A stretch of 64,000 bases of DNA from Pseudomonas sp. N3-W (GTDB taxonomy: Bacteria > Pseudomonadota > Gammaproteobacteria > Pseudomonadales > Pseudomonadaceae), in NCBI RefSeq assembly GCF_024970185.1, contig NZ_CP103965.1, positions 6,157,001 to 6,221,000 of the forward strand. Reading direction: 5' to 3'. The position numbers and the translations under genes are program-made. Positions 38,471 to 49,495 of the stretch are shown in pieces. Below the pieces are notes generated by a model, which searched no databases, was not told the DNA's origin, and worked only from the letters and a program-made list of their open reading frames with translations. Position 1 is the first letter of the stretch. Every line of letters begins with the position of its first letter.

Positions 38471-39304
38471 TCAGAACTTCATCACCAGTATGCCAATCAA
38501 CACCAACCCACAGGCCAAGAGCCGAGGCCGGCCAAAGGGCTCTTTCAGATAACGCATGCCGAATAGCACCACCAGGATCACGCTGATTTCGCGCAGCGCC
38601 GCCGTTTCGGCAATCGAGCCCAACTGCATCGCCCACAGCACCAGAGCGTAGCTGAACAACACACAGAACCCGACCGCCAGCCCCAGTCGCCACTGCTCAC
38701 GCCAGAACAGTTTGAACGCCGGCCGCTTGCGCCCCCACGCCAACAACGGAAACGGCCAGGCACTGAGCAACGTGACCCAGACCAGGTAATCAAGTGGATG
38801 GGGCCAGCGCCGCAACGCCTGGCCATCAATGAAGGTGTAGCAGCCAATGCACAAGCCGATGAGTGCCACCACTGGCAACATCGACCATGGCAGCCGCGCC
38901 CCACCACCGCCCTGCCACAGCAGGCAGAGCATGCCGAACGGGATCAGCAGAATCCCGAAGATCTGCTGATGGGTCATTACCTCCCCGGCAAAAATCAGTG
39001 TGAGTGTCAGTACCACCAACGGTGACAGTCCCCGCATCAGCGGATAGACCAGTCCCAGATCACCCACCCGATAGGCCAGAATCAGCAGATAGCGGTAAAG
39101 CAGTTCGAACGCCGCCGACGCCAGAATCCACGGCCACAGGTCCATGGGTGGCGCATTCAGGAACGGCAGCATCAACGCGACAAACAGCAGCGCCACACTG
39201 TCCATGCACGCCACGACCAGCAGCCGTTCGGCGCTGAACTTGATCAGGGTATTCCACGCCGCATGCAACAGCGCCGCCACCAATACCAGAGCCGTCGCAA
39301 GCAC
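38471..39304 (-). CDS. EamA/DMT-family transporter
   Basis: 277 residues, about ten hydrophobic segments in two halves, each an EamA repeat (first half ending near LLWQGGG; second from VALIGLCIGCYTFIDGQAL). Ends with LKEPFGRPRLLACGLVLIGILVMKF, the DMT-family C-terminal motif. Inner-membrane exporter or permease of unknown substrate. GTG start at 39304 with AAGGAG seven bases upstream. Fifty bases upstream of the MAPEG gene, same strand, perhaps one transcript. Confidence 0.85.
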   Translation of the reverse strand: MLATALVLVAALLHAAWNTLIKFSAERLLVVACMDSVALLFVALMLPFLNAPPMDLWPWILASAAFELLYRYLLILAYRVGDLGLVYPLMRGLSPLVVLTLTLIFAGEVMTHQQIFGILLIPFGMLCLLWQGGGGARLPWSMLPVVALIGLCIGCYTFIDGQALRRWPHPLDYLVWVTLLSAWPFPLLAWGRKRPAFKLFWREQWRLGLAVGFCVLFSYALVLWAMQLGSIAETAALREISVILVVLFGMRYLKEPFGRPRLLACGLVLIGILVMKF

Positions 39305-39525
39305 GGCACACTCCTTGAGTTGCCCCGCCTCCTACACAGAGGCAAAGGCTGAGAATTGATTCGCCATATGTCAGCAGCTGTTTATACTGCAAGCGACCAC
39401 GCCGCACTCAGTTGCGCACAGACCAATACCAATAATTTATGCCCCTGCCCGCTCTCGCCCGAGATCGGTCGTCGGCCTGCGTATGCCTGATCAGAGCGTC
39501 AAGACTACCGACAGAGACCTTGCGC

Positions 39526-40695
39526 ATGCCACTCGCCTTGCTTGCCCTCGCTGTTGCCGCGTTCGGCATCGGCACCACTGAATTCGTCATCATGGGCTTG
39601 CTGCCCGATGTCGCCCGCGACCTCGGCGTCAGCATTCCCCACGCGGGTCTGTTGATCACCGGCTACGCCCTGGGTGTGGTGTTCGGCGCGCCGATCCTGG
39701 CGATCGGCACGGCCAACATGCCGCGCAAAGCCACGCTGCTGGGTATGACGCTGATGTTCATCCTCGGCAACATCCTCTGCGCCCTGGCGCCGAACTACGC
39801 GACGCTGATGGCGGCCCGAGTCATCACGGCCTTATGCCACGGCGCATTCTTCGGTATCGGCTCGGTGGTGGCCGCCGGTCTGGTGGCACCGAACAAACGG
39901 GCCCAGGCCATTGCGATGATGTTCACTGGTCTGACATTGGCCAATGTGCTCGGCGTGCCACTGGGTACGGCGCTCGGTCAATACGCCGGCTGGCGCTCGA
40001 CCTTCTGGGCGGTGTCGGTGATCGGTGTGATCGCGGCCATCGCGCAATGGGTGTGGCTGCCCAAGGACATCGCCATGGACAAGGCCAACCTCGCCAGCGA
40101 GTTCAAGGTGCTGGGCAAGGTCAATGTGCTGCTGGCGCTGGGCATGAGCGTGCTGGCGTCCACCAGTCTGTTCAGCGTGTTCACTTACATCGCGCCGATC
40201 CTGCAAGACATCACCGGCGTCAGCCCCCATGGTGTGACCATCATGCTGCTGCTCTTCGGCGTCGGCCTGACGGCGGGCAGCATGATTGGCGGGCGCCTGG
40301 CGGACAGTCGCCTGCTGCCGTCCCTGGTGGGCATGGCGCTGGCGGTCGTGCTGGTGCTGGCGGCGTTCAGCCAGACCAGCCACTCGGAGATTCCGGCAGC
40401 GATCACGCTGGTGTTGTGGGGCATTTTTGCCTTTGCACTGTGCCCGATCCTGCAACTGCTGATCATCGATCAGGCCCATGAGGCACCGAACCTGGGTTCG
40501 ACCCTGAACCAGAGTGCGTTCAACCTCGGCAACGCCGCCGGCGCGTGGATTGGCGGGTTGGTGGTCGCCAGCGGTGCGGACCTGGCGGACCTGCCATGGA
40601 CCGGGGCGCTGGTCAGTGGGTTGACGGTGCTGACGGCGCTTTTCTATATCTACCTGCAACGTCGGGCTGCGGCTGCGGTCAATGTGTCCGGCTGA
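39526..40695 (+). CDS. MFS efflux protein (AraJ/YdhP-like, DHA1)
   Basis: 389 residues, about twelve hydrophobic segments. The start MPLALLALAVAAFGIGTTEFVIMGLLPDVARDLGVSIPHAG is characteristic of the AraJ/YdhP/PbuE branch; motif C-like GFGxx region and ARVITALCHGAFFGIGSVVAA (motif B) follow. Exports small molecules by proton antiport; substrate unknown. ATG 39526 chosen by alignment with the family start; the frame stays open for 29 more codons, but without a ribosome site. No -10/-35 boxes identified in the 221-base gap before it. Confidence 0.85.
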   Translation: MPLALLALAVAAFGIGTTEFVIMGLLPDVARDLGVSIPHAGLLITGYALGVVFGAPILAIGTANMPRKATLLGMTLMFILGNILCALAPNYATLMAARVITALCHGAFFGIGSVVAAGLVAPNKRAQAIAMMFTGLTLANVLGVPLGTALGQYAGWRSTFWAVSVIGVIAAIAQWVWLPKDIAMDKANLASEFKVLGKVNVLLALGMSVLASTSLFSVFTYIAPILQDITGVSPHGVTIMLLLFGVGLTAGSMIGGRLADSRLLPSLVGMALAVVLVLAAFSQTSHSEIPAAITLVLWGIFAFALCPILQLLIIDQAHEAPNLGSTLNQSAFNLGNAAGAWIGGLVVASGADLADLPWTGALVSGLTVLTALFYIYLQRRAAAAVNVSG

Positions 40696-40720
40696 ATAGT
40701 TGCTTCGCCTATGAAATAGC

Positions 40721-40828
40721 TTTCGCGAGCAAGCCCGCTCCCACAGTAGATCTCAGTGAGCACAGAATTCGTGTGCGCCAAAGATCCAATGTGGGAGCGA
40801 CGGTGCGACGATTCGACCTGCTCGCGAA
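40721..40828. repeat. Hybrid REPIN: ordinary left arm, extended right arm
   Basis: Left arm TTTCGCGAGCAAGCCCGCTC(CCACA) is ordinary; the right arm, (TGTGGGAGCGA)CGGTGCGACGATTCGAC(CTGCTCGCGAA), has the 16-17 base insert. Shows the two REP forms can pair in one element. Confidence 0.85.
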
Positions 40829-40890
40829 GAAGCCGACTCGGTGCTTTTGCCCAAACCCCTCTTTCTCACCCCCCCATCCAAGGACCCCGG

Positions 40891-42156
40891 ATGCTTGAAC
40901 TTGTCGCTGCGTTCATCTGCCTCACCTCGCTACTCACCTACGTGAATTTCCGTTTCATCGGCCTGCCTCCGACCATCGGTGTGATGGTCACCGCGTTGAT
41001 GTTTTCCCTGCTGTTGCAAGGCCTGAGTTTCATGGGCTACCCCGGTCTCGAAGAACGCGTGCAACAGTTGATCGGCCAGATCGATTTCGGCGACCTGCTG
41101 ATGAACTGGATGCTGTCCTTCCTGCTGTTCGCCGGCGCCCTGCACGTCAACCTCAATGACCTGCGCAGCTACCGCTGGCCCATCGGCCTGCTGGCGACCT
41201 TCGGCGTATTGATCGCCACCGCCGTGATCGGCAGCCTGGCGTATTACATTTTCGCCCTGTTCGGCTGGCACGTGAGTTTCCTCTACTGCCTGCTGTTCGG
41301 TGCGCTGATTTCGCCCACCGACCCGATTGCCGTACTCGGCGTCCTGCGCACCGCCAATGCCTCCAAGCCACTGAAAACCACCATCGTCGGCGAGTCGCTG
41401 TTCAACGACGGTACGGCGGTCGTGGTGTTCACCGTGTTGCTGGGCATTGCGCAACTGGGCGAAACCCCGACCATCAGCGCCACGGCCATGCTGTTTGCCC
41501 ATGAAGCGATTGGCGGCGTGGTGTTCGGCGGGCTGATCGGCTACCTCGTGTACCTGATGATCAAGAGCATCGAGCAGCACCAGATCGAGGTCATGCTGAC
41601 CCTGGCGCTGGTGATCGGCGGCTCGGCCATGGCCTCGGAGCTGCACGTCTCGGCGCCGATTGCGATGGTGGTCGCCGGCCTGATCATCGGCAACCTGGGC
41701 CGCAACCTGGCGATGAACGACATGACCCGCAAGTACCTGGACGGTTTCTGGGAACTGCTCGACGACATGCTCAATGCCCTGCTGTTCGCGCTGATCGGCA
41801 TGGAGCTGTTGCTGTTGCCGTTCAACTGGCTGCATGTGCTGGCCGCAAGTTTGCTGGCCCTGGCGATTCTGCTGTCGCGGCTGCTGACCGTGGCGCCGGC
41901 CATTGTCTTGCTGCGGCGCTGGCGCACGGTGCCGCGCGGCACGATCCGGATTCTGACCTGGGGTGGGCTGCGTGGCGGTGTTTCGGTGGCATTGGCCCTG
42001 GCCCTGCCGCTGGGCCCGGAGCGCGATCTGATCCTGAGCATCACCTACATCGTGGTGCTGTCATCGATCCTGTTGCAGGGTTTGAGCATCGGCAAACTGG
42101 TCAAGCACGTCACCAGGGACGAGCCTGCACCAGCGGCACAGGCCGAGCATCACTGA
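40891..42156 (+). CDS. CPA1-family Na+/H+ (cation/proton) antiporter
   Basis: 421 residues, about twelve hydrophobic segments. CPA1 core: FGALISPTDPIAVLGVLRTANASK (Asp-containing TM5-like site), then VGESLFNDGTAVVVFTVLLG with the conserved Asn-Asp pair, and the C-terminal RILTWGGLRGGVSVALALALP. Exchanges cytoplasmic Na+ or K+ for protons at the inner membrane. Ribosome site CAAGGA ten bases before ATG 40891. The stop codon abuts the stop of the convergent FNT gene with no spacer. Confidence 0.9.
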   Translation: MLELVAAFICLTSLLTYVNFRFIGLPPTIGVMVTALMFSLLLQGLSFMGYPGLEERVQQLIGQIDFGDLLMNWMLSFLLFAGALHVNLNDLRSYRWPIGLLATFGVLIATAVIGSLAYYIFALFGWHVSFLYCLLFGALISPTDPIAVLGVLRTANASKPLKTTIVGESLFNDGTAVVVFTVLLGIAQLGETPTISATAMLFAHEAIGGVVFGGLIGYLVYLMIKSIEQHQIEVMLTLALVIGGSAMASELHVSAPIAMVVAGLIIGNLGRNLAMNDMTRKYLDGFWELLDDMLNALLFALIGMELLLLPFNWLHVLAASLLALAILLSRLLTVAPAIVLLRRWRTVPRGTIRILTWGGLRGGVSVALALALPLGPERDLILSITYIVVLSSILLQGLSIGKLVKHVTRDEPAPAAQAEHH

Positions 42157-43038
42157 TTATTTTTTAACCTGCTGCGGATCGGTTTTCTGATCCGCAGACG
42201 TCGTCGGCGGCCCGCTTTCGCTGCGAATCTGCGCATGACTCAATAGCGCGAAGATAAAGCTGCCGCCGATGATGTTCCCGGCCAGGGTCGGCCCGGCGAA
42301 CACCAGCCAGAAATCCTTCCACGGCAACTCGCCGGCAAACACCAGGTAAGAAACCTCGGCCGAACCGACGACGATGTGGGTGAAATCCCCCAGCGCCATC
42401 AGGTAGGTGATGAGGATGATGATCCACATCTTGGCGCTTTCCATCGACGGGATCATCCAGACCATGGTCGCGATCATCCAGCCTGAGATGATGCCTTTGG
42501 CGAACATCTGGCTGGTGCTGTTTTCCATGACCTTGCGTCCGATTTCAAGGAAGGCTGCGTCGGTCTTGGTATCGAAAATCGGCAGGTGCAACATGACGTA
42601 GGCCACCAGCAACGTGCCGCAGAGGTTGCCGAACAGCACCACCGTCCACAGGCGGAGCAACCGGCCGAAGTTGCCAAGCGTGGGTTTGGTCATGACCGGC
42701 AGTACCGCCGTCAGGGTGTTTTCAGTGAACAGTTGCTGGCGGGCCAGAATCACCGCAAGGAAACCCGCGCAGTAACCGAAACTGGCGATCACCTTGAAGG
42801 CTTCGCTGTCCGGCAGACGCGAATTGAGCAGCCCCATGGCCATCAACGACAGGCCCATGGTCAGACCGGCGGCAAGGGCCGACCACCAGAGCGCGGCGAC
42901 ACTGCGTTCGAGCTCCTGATCGCCCTGGGTGCGGATGATTTCGTGGAGGACCGCCGCGCGGGGCGGCTGGTTCTGGTCGACGTCTTGCTGTTCTTCAGCC
43001 GAGAGGTTGGGGGTCTTGCCGTCTTTTTGAGTGTTCAT
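42157..43038 (-). CDS. Formate/nitrite transporter family protein (YfdC-like)
   Basis: 293 residues. A polar N-terminus of about 45 residues, then six hydrophobic segments with FNT features: GLLNSRLPDSEAF, FGYCAGFLAVILARQQLFTENTLTAVLPV, and GNIIGGSFIFALLSHAQ. The family forms pentameric anion channels. The YfdC branch has an N-terminal extension and no defined substrate. The two genes at this end meet tail to tail without spacer, so transcription may be mutually terminated or read through. Confidence 0.85.
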   Translation of the reverse strand: MNTQKDGKTPNLSAEEQQDVDQNQPPRAAVLHEIIRTQGDQELERSVAALWWSALAAGLTMGLSLMAMGLLNSRLPDSEAFKVIASFGYCAGFLAVILARQQLFTENTLTAVLPVMTKPTLGNFGRLLRLWTVVLFGNLCGTLLVAYVMLHLPIFDTKTDAAFLEIGRKVMENSTSQMFAKGIISGWMIATMVWMIPSMESAKMWIIILITYLMALGDFTHIVVGSAEVSYLVFAGELPWKDFWLVFAGPTLAGNIIGGSFIFALLSHAQIRSESGPPTTSADQKTDPQQVKK

Positions 43039-43125
43039 GGCGTTCCGGAACCGGTGGCGTGTCTTGTAGGTACGACACGCGGGGTTCGGAGCTGTTCACT
43101 GACCGCAAAAACGAATCAAACCATT

Positions 43126-43153
43126 GCGGCGAGCGAGCTTGCTCCCTCGCCGC
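43126..43153. repeat. Single REP hairpin
   Basis: GCGGCGAGCGAGCTTGCTCC ... CTCGCCGC: one self-complementary arm of the GAGGGAGC class with no partner, between two same-strand genes. Confidence 0.7.
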
Positions 43154-43164
43154 AGGGTCCGCGC

Positions 43165-43569
43165 TTATTCGCTGGCGGCATCGTCCTGAAACTGGTCCTT
43201 CACGTACTTGATCTCGGTCCGGCCGTGTGGCGCGGGCAGGCCGTCTTCACCGAGGTTGACGAAGACCATCTTCTCCACCGTCAGGATACTTTTGCGGGTG
43301 ATCTTGTTGCGCACTTCGCAGGTCAGGGTGATCGAGGTGCGACCGAACGCGGTGGCGGTGATGCCCAGTTCGATGATGTCGCCCTGGCGCGAGGCGCTGA
43401 CGAAGTTGATTTCGGAGATGTACTTGGTCACCACGCGCTGATTGCTCAGCTGGACGATGGCGTAGATCGCCGCTTCTTCGTCGATCCAGCGCAGCAGGCT
43501 GCCGCCGAACAGTGTGCCGTTGGGGTTGAGGTCTTCGGGTTTTACCCATTTGCGGGTGTGGAAATTCAT
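43165..43569 (-). CDS. Acyl-CoA thioesterase, hotdog fold (YciA-like)
   Basis: 134 residues. MNFHTRKWVKPEDLNPNGTLFGGSLLRWIDEEAAIYA contains the catalytic Asp of the GGxLLxWID motif; SASRQGDIIELGITATAFGRTSITL follows, as in acyl-CoA thioesterases of the YciA/acot type. Hydrolyses acyl-CoA in the cytoplasm; chain-length preference is not predictable. ATG 43569 with CAGGAGTGAAC before it; the open frame continues upstream to 43704 without reason to use it. Divergent from ahcY. Confidence 0.9.
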   Translation of the reverse strand: MNFHTRKWVKPEDLNPNGTLFGGSLLRWIDEEAAIYAIVQLSNQRVVTKYISEINFVSASRQGDIIELGITATAFGRTSITLTCEVRNKITRKSILTVEKMVFVNLGEDGLPAPHGRTEIKYVKDQFQDDAASE

Positions 43570-43689
43570 GTTCACTCCTGAGCGTCTGGCCGAAAGATGG
43601 TGGGCATCATGGCAGACCGGGCGGTCATGCTCCATGCAGCTTCTACTATGGTCGTCATAAACGATCTTCATCTGGCCGACAGAAACCCT

Positions 43690-45303
<1,614 letters not shown>

Positions 45304-45323
45304 TCGGACCTGCTGCCTGCTCT

Positions 45324-45434
45324 CCCTTGTGGGAGCGGGCTTTTGTGGGAGCTGGCTTGCCTGCGATGGCATCACCTCAGTGTTTCTGAAACACCGAGGT
45401 GCCGGCATCGCGGGCAAACCCGGCGCCCATACAA
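45324..45434. repeat. REP fragments and hairpin between ahcY and metF
   Basis: Truncated GTGGGAGCGGGCTT, then GTGGGAGCTGGCTTGCCTGC(GATGG), a hairpin CACCTCAGTGTTT/AAACACCGAGGTG (45373-45401), then CATCGCGGGCAAACCCGGC. Arms come from different REP classes and are partly eroded. The central hairpin could weaken read-through into metF. Confidence 0.7.
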
Positions 45435-45494
45435 GCCTGCTCCCATTCGGGTTGAGCAAGCCTCACAGGCTTACGCGTTTCCAAGGATATGACC

Positions 45495-46340
45495 ATGTCC
45501 CAAGACCGTCGCTACAGTTTCGAGTTCTTCCCTACCAAGACCGATGCTGGGCATGAAAAGCTGCTCGCCACTGCTCGTCAGCTGGCCACCTACAACCCCG
45601 ATTTTTTCTCCTGCACCTACGGCGCTGGCGGTTCGACACGTGACCGCACCATCAACACCGTGATGCAGCTGGAAAGTGAAGTCAAAGTCCCTGCCGCCCC
45701 GCATTTGTCCTGCGTTGGCGACAGCAAGGACGACCTGCGCGGCCTGCTGACCCAATACAAGGCAGCCGGCATCAAACGTATCGTTGCGCTTCGCGGTGAC
45801 CTGCCTTCGGGCATGGGCATGGCCAGCGGCGAACTGCGCCACGCCAATGACCTGGTTGAATTCATTCGTGAAGAAACCGGCGATCATTTCCACATCGAAG
45901 TCGCCGCCTACCCGGAAATGCATCCGCAAGCGCGTAACTTCGAAGACGATCTGACCAACTTCGTGCGCAAGGCCAACGCCGGCGCCGACAGTGCAATCAC
46001 CCAGTACTTCTTCAACGCCGACAGCTACTTCTACTTCGTCGAGCGTGTACGGGCGATGGGCGTGAACATCCCGATCGTGCCGGGGATCATGCCGATCACC
46101 AACTACAGCAAGCTGGCACGCTTCTCCGATGCCTGCGGTGCGGAAATTCCGCGCTGGATCCGCAAGCAACTGGAAGCCTATGGCGATGACACCCAGAGCA
46201 TTCAAGGCTTTGGTGAGCACGTCATCAGCGAGATGTGCGAGCGCCTGCTGCAAGGTGGCGCACCGGGGCTGCACTTCTACACGCTGAACCAGGCAGAACC
46301 GAGCCTGGCGGTGTGGAATAACCTGAAGTTGCCGCGCTAA
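45495..46340 (+). CDS. metF: 5,10-methylenetetrahydrofolate reductase
   Basis: 281 residues, FAD enzyme making 5-methyltetrahydrofolate for homocysteine remethylation. N-terminal YSFEFFPTKTDAGHEKL, FAD/folate stretch PHLSCVGDSKDDL and RGDLP, ITQYFFNADSYFYFVERVRAMG, and PGIMPI are typical. Start: ATG 45495 is seven bases after AAGGA; ATG 45489 is one base after it and too close. Placed after ahcY so that homocysteine and its methyl donor are made together. Confidence 0.97.
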   Translation: MSQDRRYSFEFFPTKTDAGHEKLLATARQLATYNPDFFSCTYGAGGSTRDRTINTVMQLESEVKVPAAPHLSCVGDSKDDLRGLLTQYKAAGIKRIVALRGDLPSGMGMASGELRHANDLVEFIREETGDHFHIEVAAYPEMHPQARNFEDDLTNFVRKANAGADSAITQYFFNADSYFYFVERVRAMGVNIPIVPGIMPITNYSKLARFSDACGAEIPRWIRKQLEAYGDDTQSIQGFGEHVISEMCERLLQGGAPGLHFYTLNQAEPSLAVWNNLKLPR

Positions 46341-46360
46341 CAGTCGTCACACGCAAGTTC

Positions 46361-46437
46361 AAAAGATCGTAGCCTGCGGCAGCGCCTACAGAGGTCCACG
46401 TTCCCCTGCAGGCGCTGCCGAAGGCTGCGATCTTTTG
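46361..46437. repeat. Long inverted repeat AAAAGATCG(C/T)AGCCT(T/G)CGGCAGC
   Basis: AAAAGATCGTAGCCTGCGGC(AGCGCCTACA) ... (CAGGCGCTGCC)GAAGGCTGCGATCTTTTGC. A known type of P. fluorescens intergenic repeat, distinct from the REPINs; 20 bases after metF, its T-rich end may terminate metF transcription. Confidence 0.85.
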
Positions 46438-46510
46438 CTTTTGAAACCCGAACCAGAGCTTCTGCCGCCAGTTTCTGGCTCTTTCCCGTTTCTCGTCGTA
46501 ATCTCAGGTC

Positions 46511-47326
46511 ATGCCTTTGATCGCGCAGTTAATGTCCGTGCTTCTATTCACTTGCCTGAGCTTTGCGGCTCGAGGCGAGAAGCTGCGTATCGTCACTGAG
46601 CCATGGGCGCCTTATGTCTACGAAGAAAACGGCAAGTCCCTGGGGCTGGACTACGAAACCACCGCCATCGTCTTCAAACGCCTGGGCATCGATGTCGAGT
46701 GGCAGTTTTTGCCCTGGAAACGCTGCCTGCAAATGCTCGATCAAGGCCTGGCCGACGGCGCACTGGATATTTTCCACAGCGATGAGCGCGACGCGACGCT
46801 GTTGTATCCCGGCGAGCCGCTGTCGCAAGTGCAGTTCGTGATGTTCTACGCCAACGAACGACCGCACCCGTTCCGCACCCTGGACGATCTAAAAGGCCTG
46901 ACCATTGGCACGTCGCCCGGCTATCTGTACAGCCCCGACTTCAGCAATTCGCCGCTGTTCACCCGAGAGCCGGCCCCGACCCACGAAGCCAACTTCGGCA
47001 AGCTGCTGCGCGGCAGGATCGACCTGCTGATCACCGATCGCCGGGTCGGCCAGCATTTGCTTGATGAACTGAATATCCGCAATCAGGTTACCGAAAATCC
47101 CGCTGTAATCAGCCGCCAGGATCAGTTCCTGGCGGTACGGCGCAACGCCGGCATGGACTTGCTGGTGCAACGCTTCGGCGCCGAACTCAAGCGCTTCAAA
47201 CGCGAACCCGCCTACGCCGAACTGAGCGCCCGATATGGCACCAGTCCACCCACCGACGTGAACGCTACCCGCACCACCGCCGCCAGCGAAAAAACCGTTG
47301 AGCAGCAGGAAAGCGGCGCGCAGTGA
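46511..47326 (+). CDS. Solitary periplasmic solute-binding protein
   Basis: 271 residues. Signal peptide MPLIAQLMSVLLFTCLSFAARG, cut before EKLRIVTEPWAPYVYEENGKSLGLDYETTAIVFKRLGIDVEWQF (lobe 1 of a type-2 binding protein). The last 35 residues are Thr/Ala/Glu-rich and look disordered. No transporter genes adjoin it. The start could be Met8 (MSVLLF), which leaves a better signal peptide; 46511 is kept because it gives the longer supported frame. Resembles the 245-residue protein at 17981 in size and layout. Confidence 0.8.
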   Translation: MPLIAQLMSVLLFTCLSFAARGEKLRIVTEPWAPYVYEENGKSLGLDYETTAIVFKRLGIDVEWQFLPWKRCLQMLDQGLADGALDIFHSDERDATLLYPGEPLSQVQFVMFYANERPHPFRTLDDLKGLTIGTSPGYLYSPDFSNSPLFTREPAPTHEANFGKLLRGRIDLLITDRRVGQHLLDELNIRNQVTENPAVISRQDQFLAVRRNAGMDLLVQRFGAELKRFKREPAYAELSARYGTSPPTDVNATRTTAASEKTVEQQESGAQ

Positions 47327-47332
47327 TTGCTC

Positions 47333-47548
47333 TGTTATACTCCGGCCTTCCCGCCAGGCTCACGCCCGGACGCTCGGAACCGTTAAAGGCATCTCGACCC
47401 CGCTACAGCGCAGCTTTCAGCCCGCGCGAGCGTTCCAGACGAGCCTTCGTGACCGAAGCAGGACCGGACGGGATTGCGTCCTCTTAAACGCGATTCGCGC
47501 CAGGCAAGACTCCCATTGGGCCAAGCCCTAACTAAAACAGGATTACTC
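47333..47548 (+). promoter_or_regulatory. Extended -10 promoter and long leader of the helicase gene
   Basis: TGTTATACT (47333-47341) is a TGnTATACT extended -10 box with no convincing -35, directly after the preceding gene. A leader of about 200 bases follows, GC-rich and able to fold locally, ending in AACAGGATTACTC before the ATG. Such a leader on an RNA helicase gene could carry autoregulation (inference). No known RNA family recognised. Confidence 0.5.
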
Positions 47549-49426
47549 ATGTCCTTTGCTTCCCTCGGTCTCTCCGAGGCTTTAGTCCGTGCCATTGAAG
47601 CGGCGGGCTATACCGAGCCTACTCCGGTGCAACAGCGGGCCATTCCCGCCGTGTTGCAAGGTCGCGACCTGATGGTCGCGGCACAGACAGGTACTGGTAA
47701 AACCGGCGGCTTCGCCCTTCCGATCCTGGAGCGGTTGTTCCCCAACGGTCACCCGGACAAATCCCAGCGTCACGGCCCGCGCCAACCGCGCGTGCTGGTC
47801 CTGACCCCGACCCGCGAACTCGCGGCCCAGGTGCACGAGAGCTTCAAGCTCTACGCCCGTGACCTGAAATTCGTCAGCGCCTGCATCTTCGGCGGCGTCG
47901 GCATGAACCCGCAGGTTCAGGCCATGTCCCGTGGTGTTGACGTGCTGGTAGCCTGCCCTGGCCGCCTGCTCGACCTCGCCGGTCAAGGCAGTGTCGATTT
48001 GTCCCACGTGGAAATCCTCGTACTGGACGAAGCCGACCGCATGCTCGACATGGGCTTTGTCCATGACGTGAAGAAAGTCCTGGCTCGCCTGCCGAGCAAG
48101 CGCCAGAACCTGCTGTTCTCGGCGACGTTCTCCAAGGACATCACCGACCTCGCCGGCAAGCTGCTGCACAACCCGGAACGCATCGAAGTCACGCCACCGA
48201 ACACCACGGTCGAGCGTATCGAACAGCGCGTTTTCCGTCTGGCGGCCAGCCACAAGCGCTCGCTGCTGGCGCACCTGATCACCGCTGGCGCCTGGGAACA
48301 GGTACTGGTGTTCACCCGCACCAAGCACGGCGCCAACCGTCTGGCCGAGTACCTGGACAAGCACGGCCTCACCGCCGTCGCCATCCACGGCAACAAGAGC
48401 CAGAACGCCCGCACCAAAGCCCTGGCCGACTTCAAGGCCGGTGAAGTGCGCATTCTGGTAGCCACCGACATCGCCGCTCGCGGCCTGGACATCGATCAGT
48501 TGCCACACGTGGTCAACTTCGAACTGCCGAATGTCGACGAAGACTACGTTCACCGTATTGGCCGTACTGGCCGTGCCGGTCGTTCGGGCGAGGCGATCTC
48601 GCTGGTTGCCCCGGACGAAGAAAAACTGCTGAAAAGCATCGAGCGCATGACCAAGCAGAAGATTGCCGACGGCAACCTGATGGGCTTCGACTCCAGCGCT
48701 GTAGAAGCCGAGAAACCAGAAGTTCGCGAGCGTCCGGATGTGCGTAACCCGCGCAACCCACGTGGCCCGCGCGGCGATGGCCCTAACGGCACCGGCGGTG
48801 GCGGCGGTCGTAAAGACAAGGGCAAGGACAAGGGCGGCAAGGAAAAACCTGCCGCCACTGGCCGTGGTGATCGCCCGGCTCGTGAACACAAGCCACGCGA
48901 AGGTACTCCGGCTCGCGAACAGCAACGCCCGGCGCCACGCGCTGCTGCCGCTGACCGTGCTCCGGACGAGTTCCTGGACGATGATGTGGATAACTTCGGT
49001 AACCGCGTCGACTACATCCCTCAAGCCAAACCAGCTCAAGGCCGTGGCCGTCGTCCGGGTGCCCCGGCACCTGCCGCGGCTGCAGGCGCTGGTGCTCCAC
49101 GCACCGGTGGCAAGCCGCAAGGTCGCCAGAGCGGCCCACGCAGCAGCGATGGCGCCAGCACCGGCACTCCACCCGCCAAGCGCAGCGGCCCACGTAACGG
49201 CGCGCCACGTGACGGTCAGGCCCGTCGCGAAGAAGGCCGCAACCGCCGCCCGACCCGTGACGACCAGCCTCGTTCGGAACCGGCCGTGCAGAACCCGCGT
49301 GGCCCGGCACCGAAGATCATTCACAAGGAGTCGAAAACCGATCGTTTCCCGACTCCTGAGCAACTTGATCAACTGCCAGGCCGTCCGCGCGGCGAGAAAC
49401 CAGCGTTGCTGACCCGCAACCGCTAA
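47549..49426 (+). CDS. rhlE: RhlE-type DEAD-box RNA helicase with long disordered tail
   Basis: 625 residues. Core about 1-380: Q motif [13 protein letters not shown], Walker [60 protein letters not shown]. Residues about 385-625 are low-complexity, rich in Arg, Gly, Pro, Ala and Lys, with a short acidic patch ([23 protein letters not shown]) and a conserved C-terminal [37 protein letters not shown]. The tail length matches the RhlE2-like form of Pseudomonas, in which the tail is known to mediate RNA and RNase E contacts. ATG 47549 chosen; upstream frame lacks a ribosome site. Confidence 0.92.
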   Translation: MSFASLGLSEALVRAIEAAGYTEPTPVQQRAIPAVLQGRDLMVAAQTGTGKTGGFALPILERLFPNGHPDKSQRHGPRQPRVLVLTPTRELAAQVHESFKLYARDLKFVSACIFGGVGMNPQVQAMSRGVDVLVACPGRLLDLAGQGSVDLSHVEILVLDEADRMLDMGFVHDVKKVLARLPSKRQNLLFSATFSKDITDLAGKLLHNPERIEVTPPNTTVERIEQRVFRLAASHKRSLLAHLITAGAWEQVLVFTRTKHGANRLAEYLDKHGLTAVAIHGNKSQNARTKALADFKAGEVRILVATDIAARGLDIDQLPHVVNFELPNVDEDYVHRIGRTGRAGRSGEAISLVAPDEEKLLKSIERMTKQKIADGNLMGFDSSAVEAEKPEVRERPDVRNPRNPRGPRGDGPNGTGGGGGRKDKGKDKGGKEKPAATGRGDRPAREHKPREGTPAREQQRPAPRAAAADRAPDEFLDDDVDNFGNRVDYIPQAKPAQGRGRRPGAPAPAAAAGAGAPRTGGKPQGRQSGPRSSDGASTGTPPAKRSGPRNGAPRDGQARREEGRNRRPTRDDQPRSEPAVQNPRGPAPKIIHKESKTDRFPTPEQLDQLPGRPRGEKPALLTRNR

Positions 49427-49443
49427 GGTTTTTCGAAGCACGA

Positions 49444-49479
49444 AAAAACGCCCCCGACCATAAGGTCGGGGGCGTTTTT
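49444..49479 (+). terminator. Intrinsic terminator between rhlE and yceI
   Basis: AAAAACGCCCCCGACC, ATAA, GGTCGGGGGCGTTTTT: perfect stem with A and T flanks, so it can end both convergent transcripts. Confidence 0.95.
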
Positions 49480-49495
49480 GTGTCAGGCGCGAAAA

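Noticed and set aside
47342..47548. Helicase leader considered as a small protein gene
   Set aside because: The only open frame of note, starting 47298, overlaps the end of the preceding gene and has no ribosome site or conserved features that I can recognise.
47582..49441. 619-codon open frame opposite the RhlE-type helicase
   Set aside because: Antisense shadow of a GC-rich, low-complexity tail; no motif.
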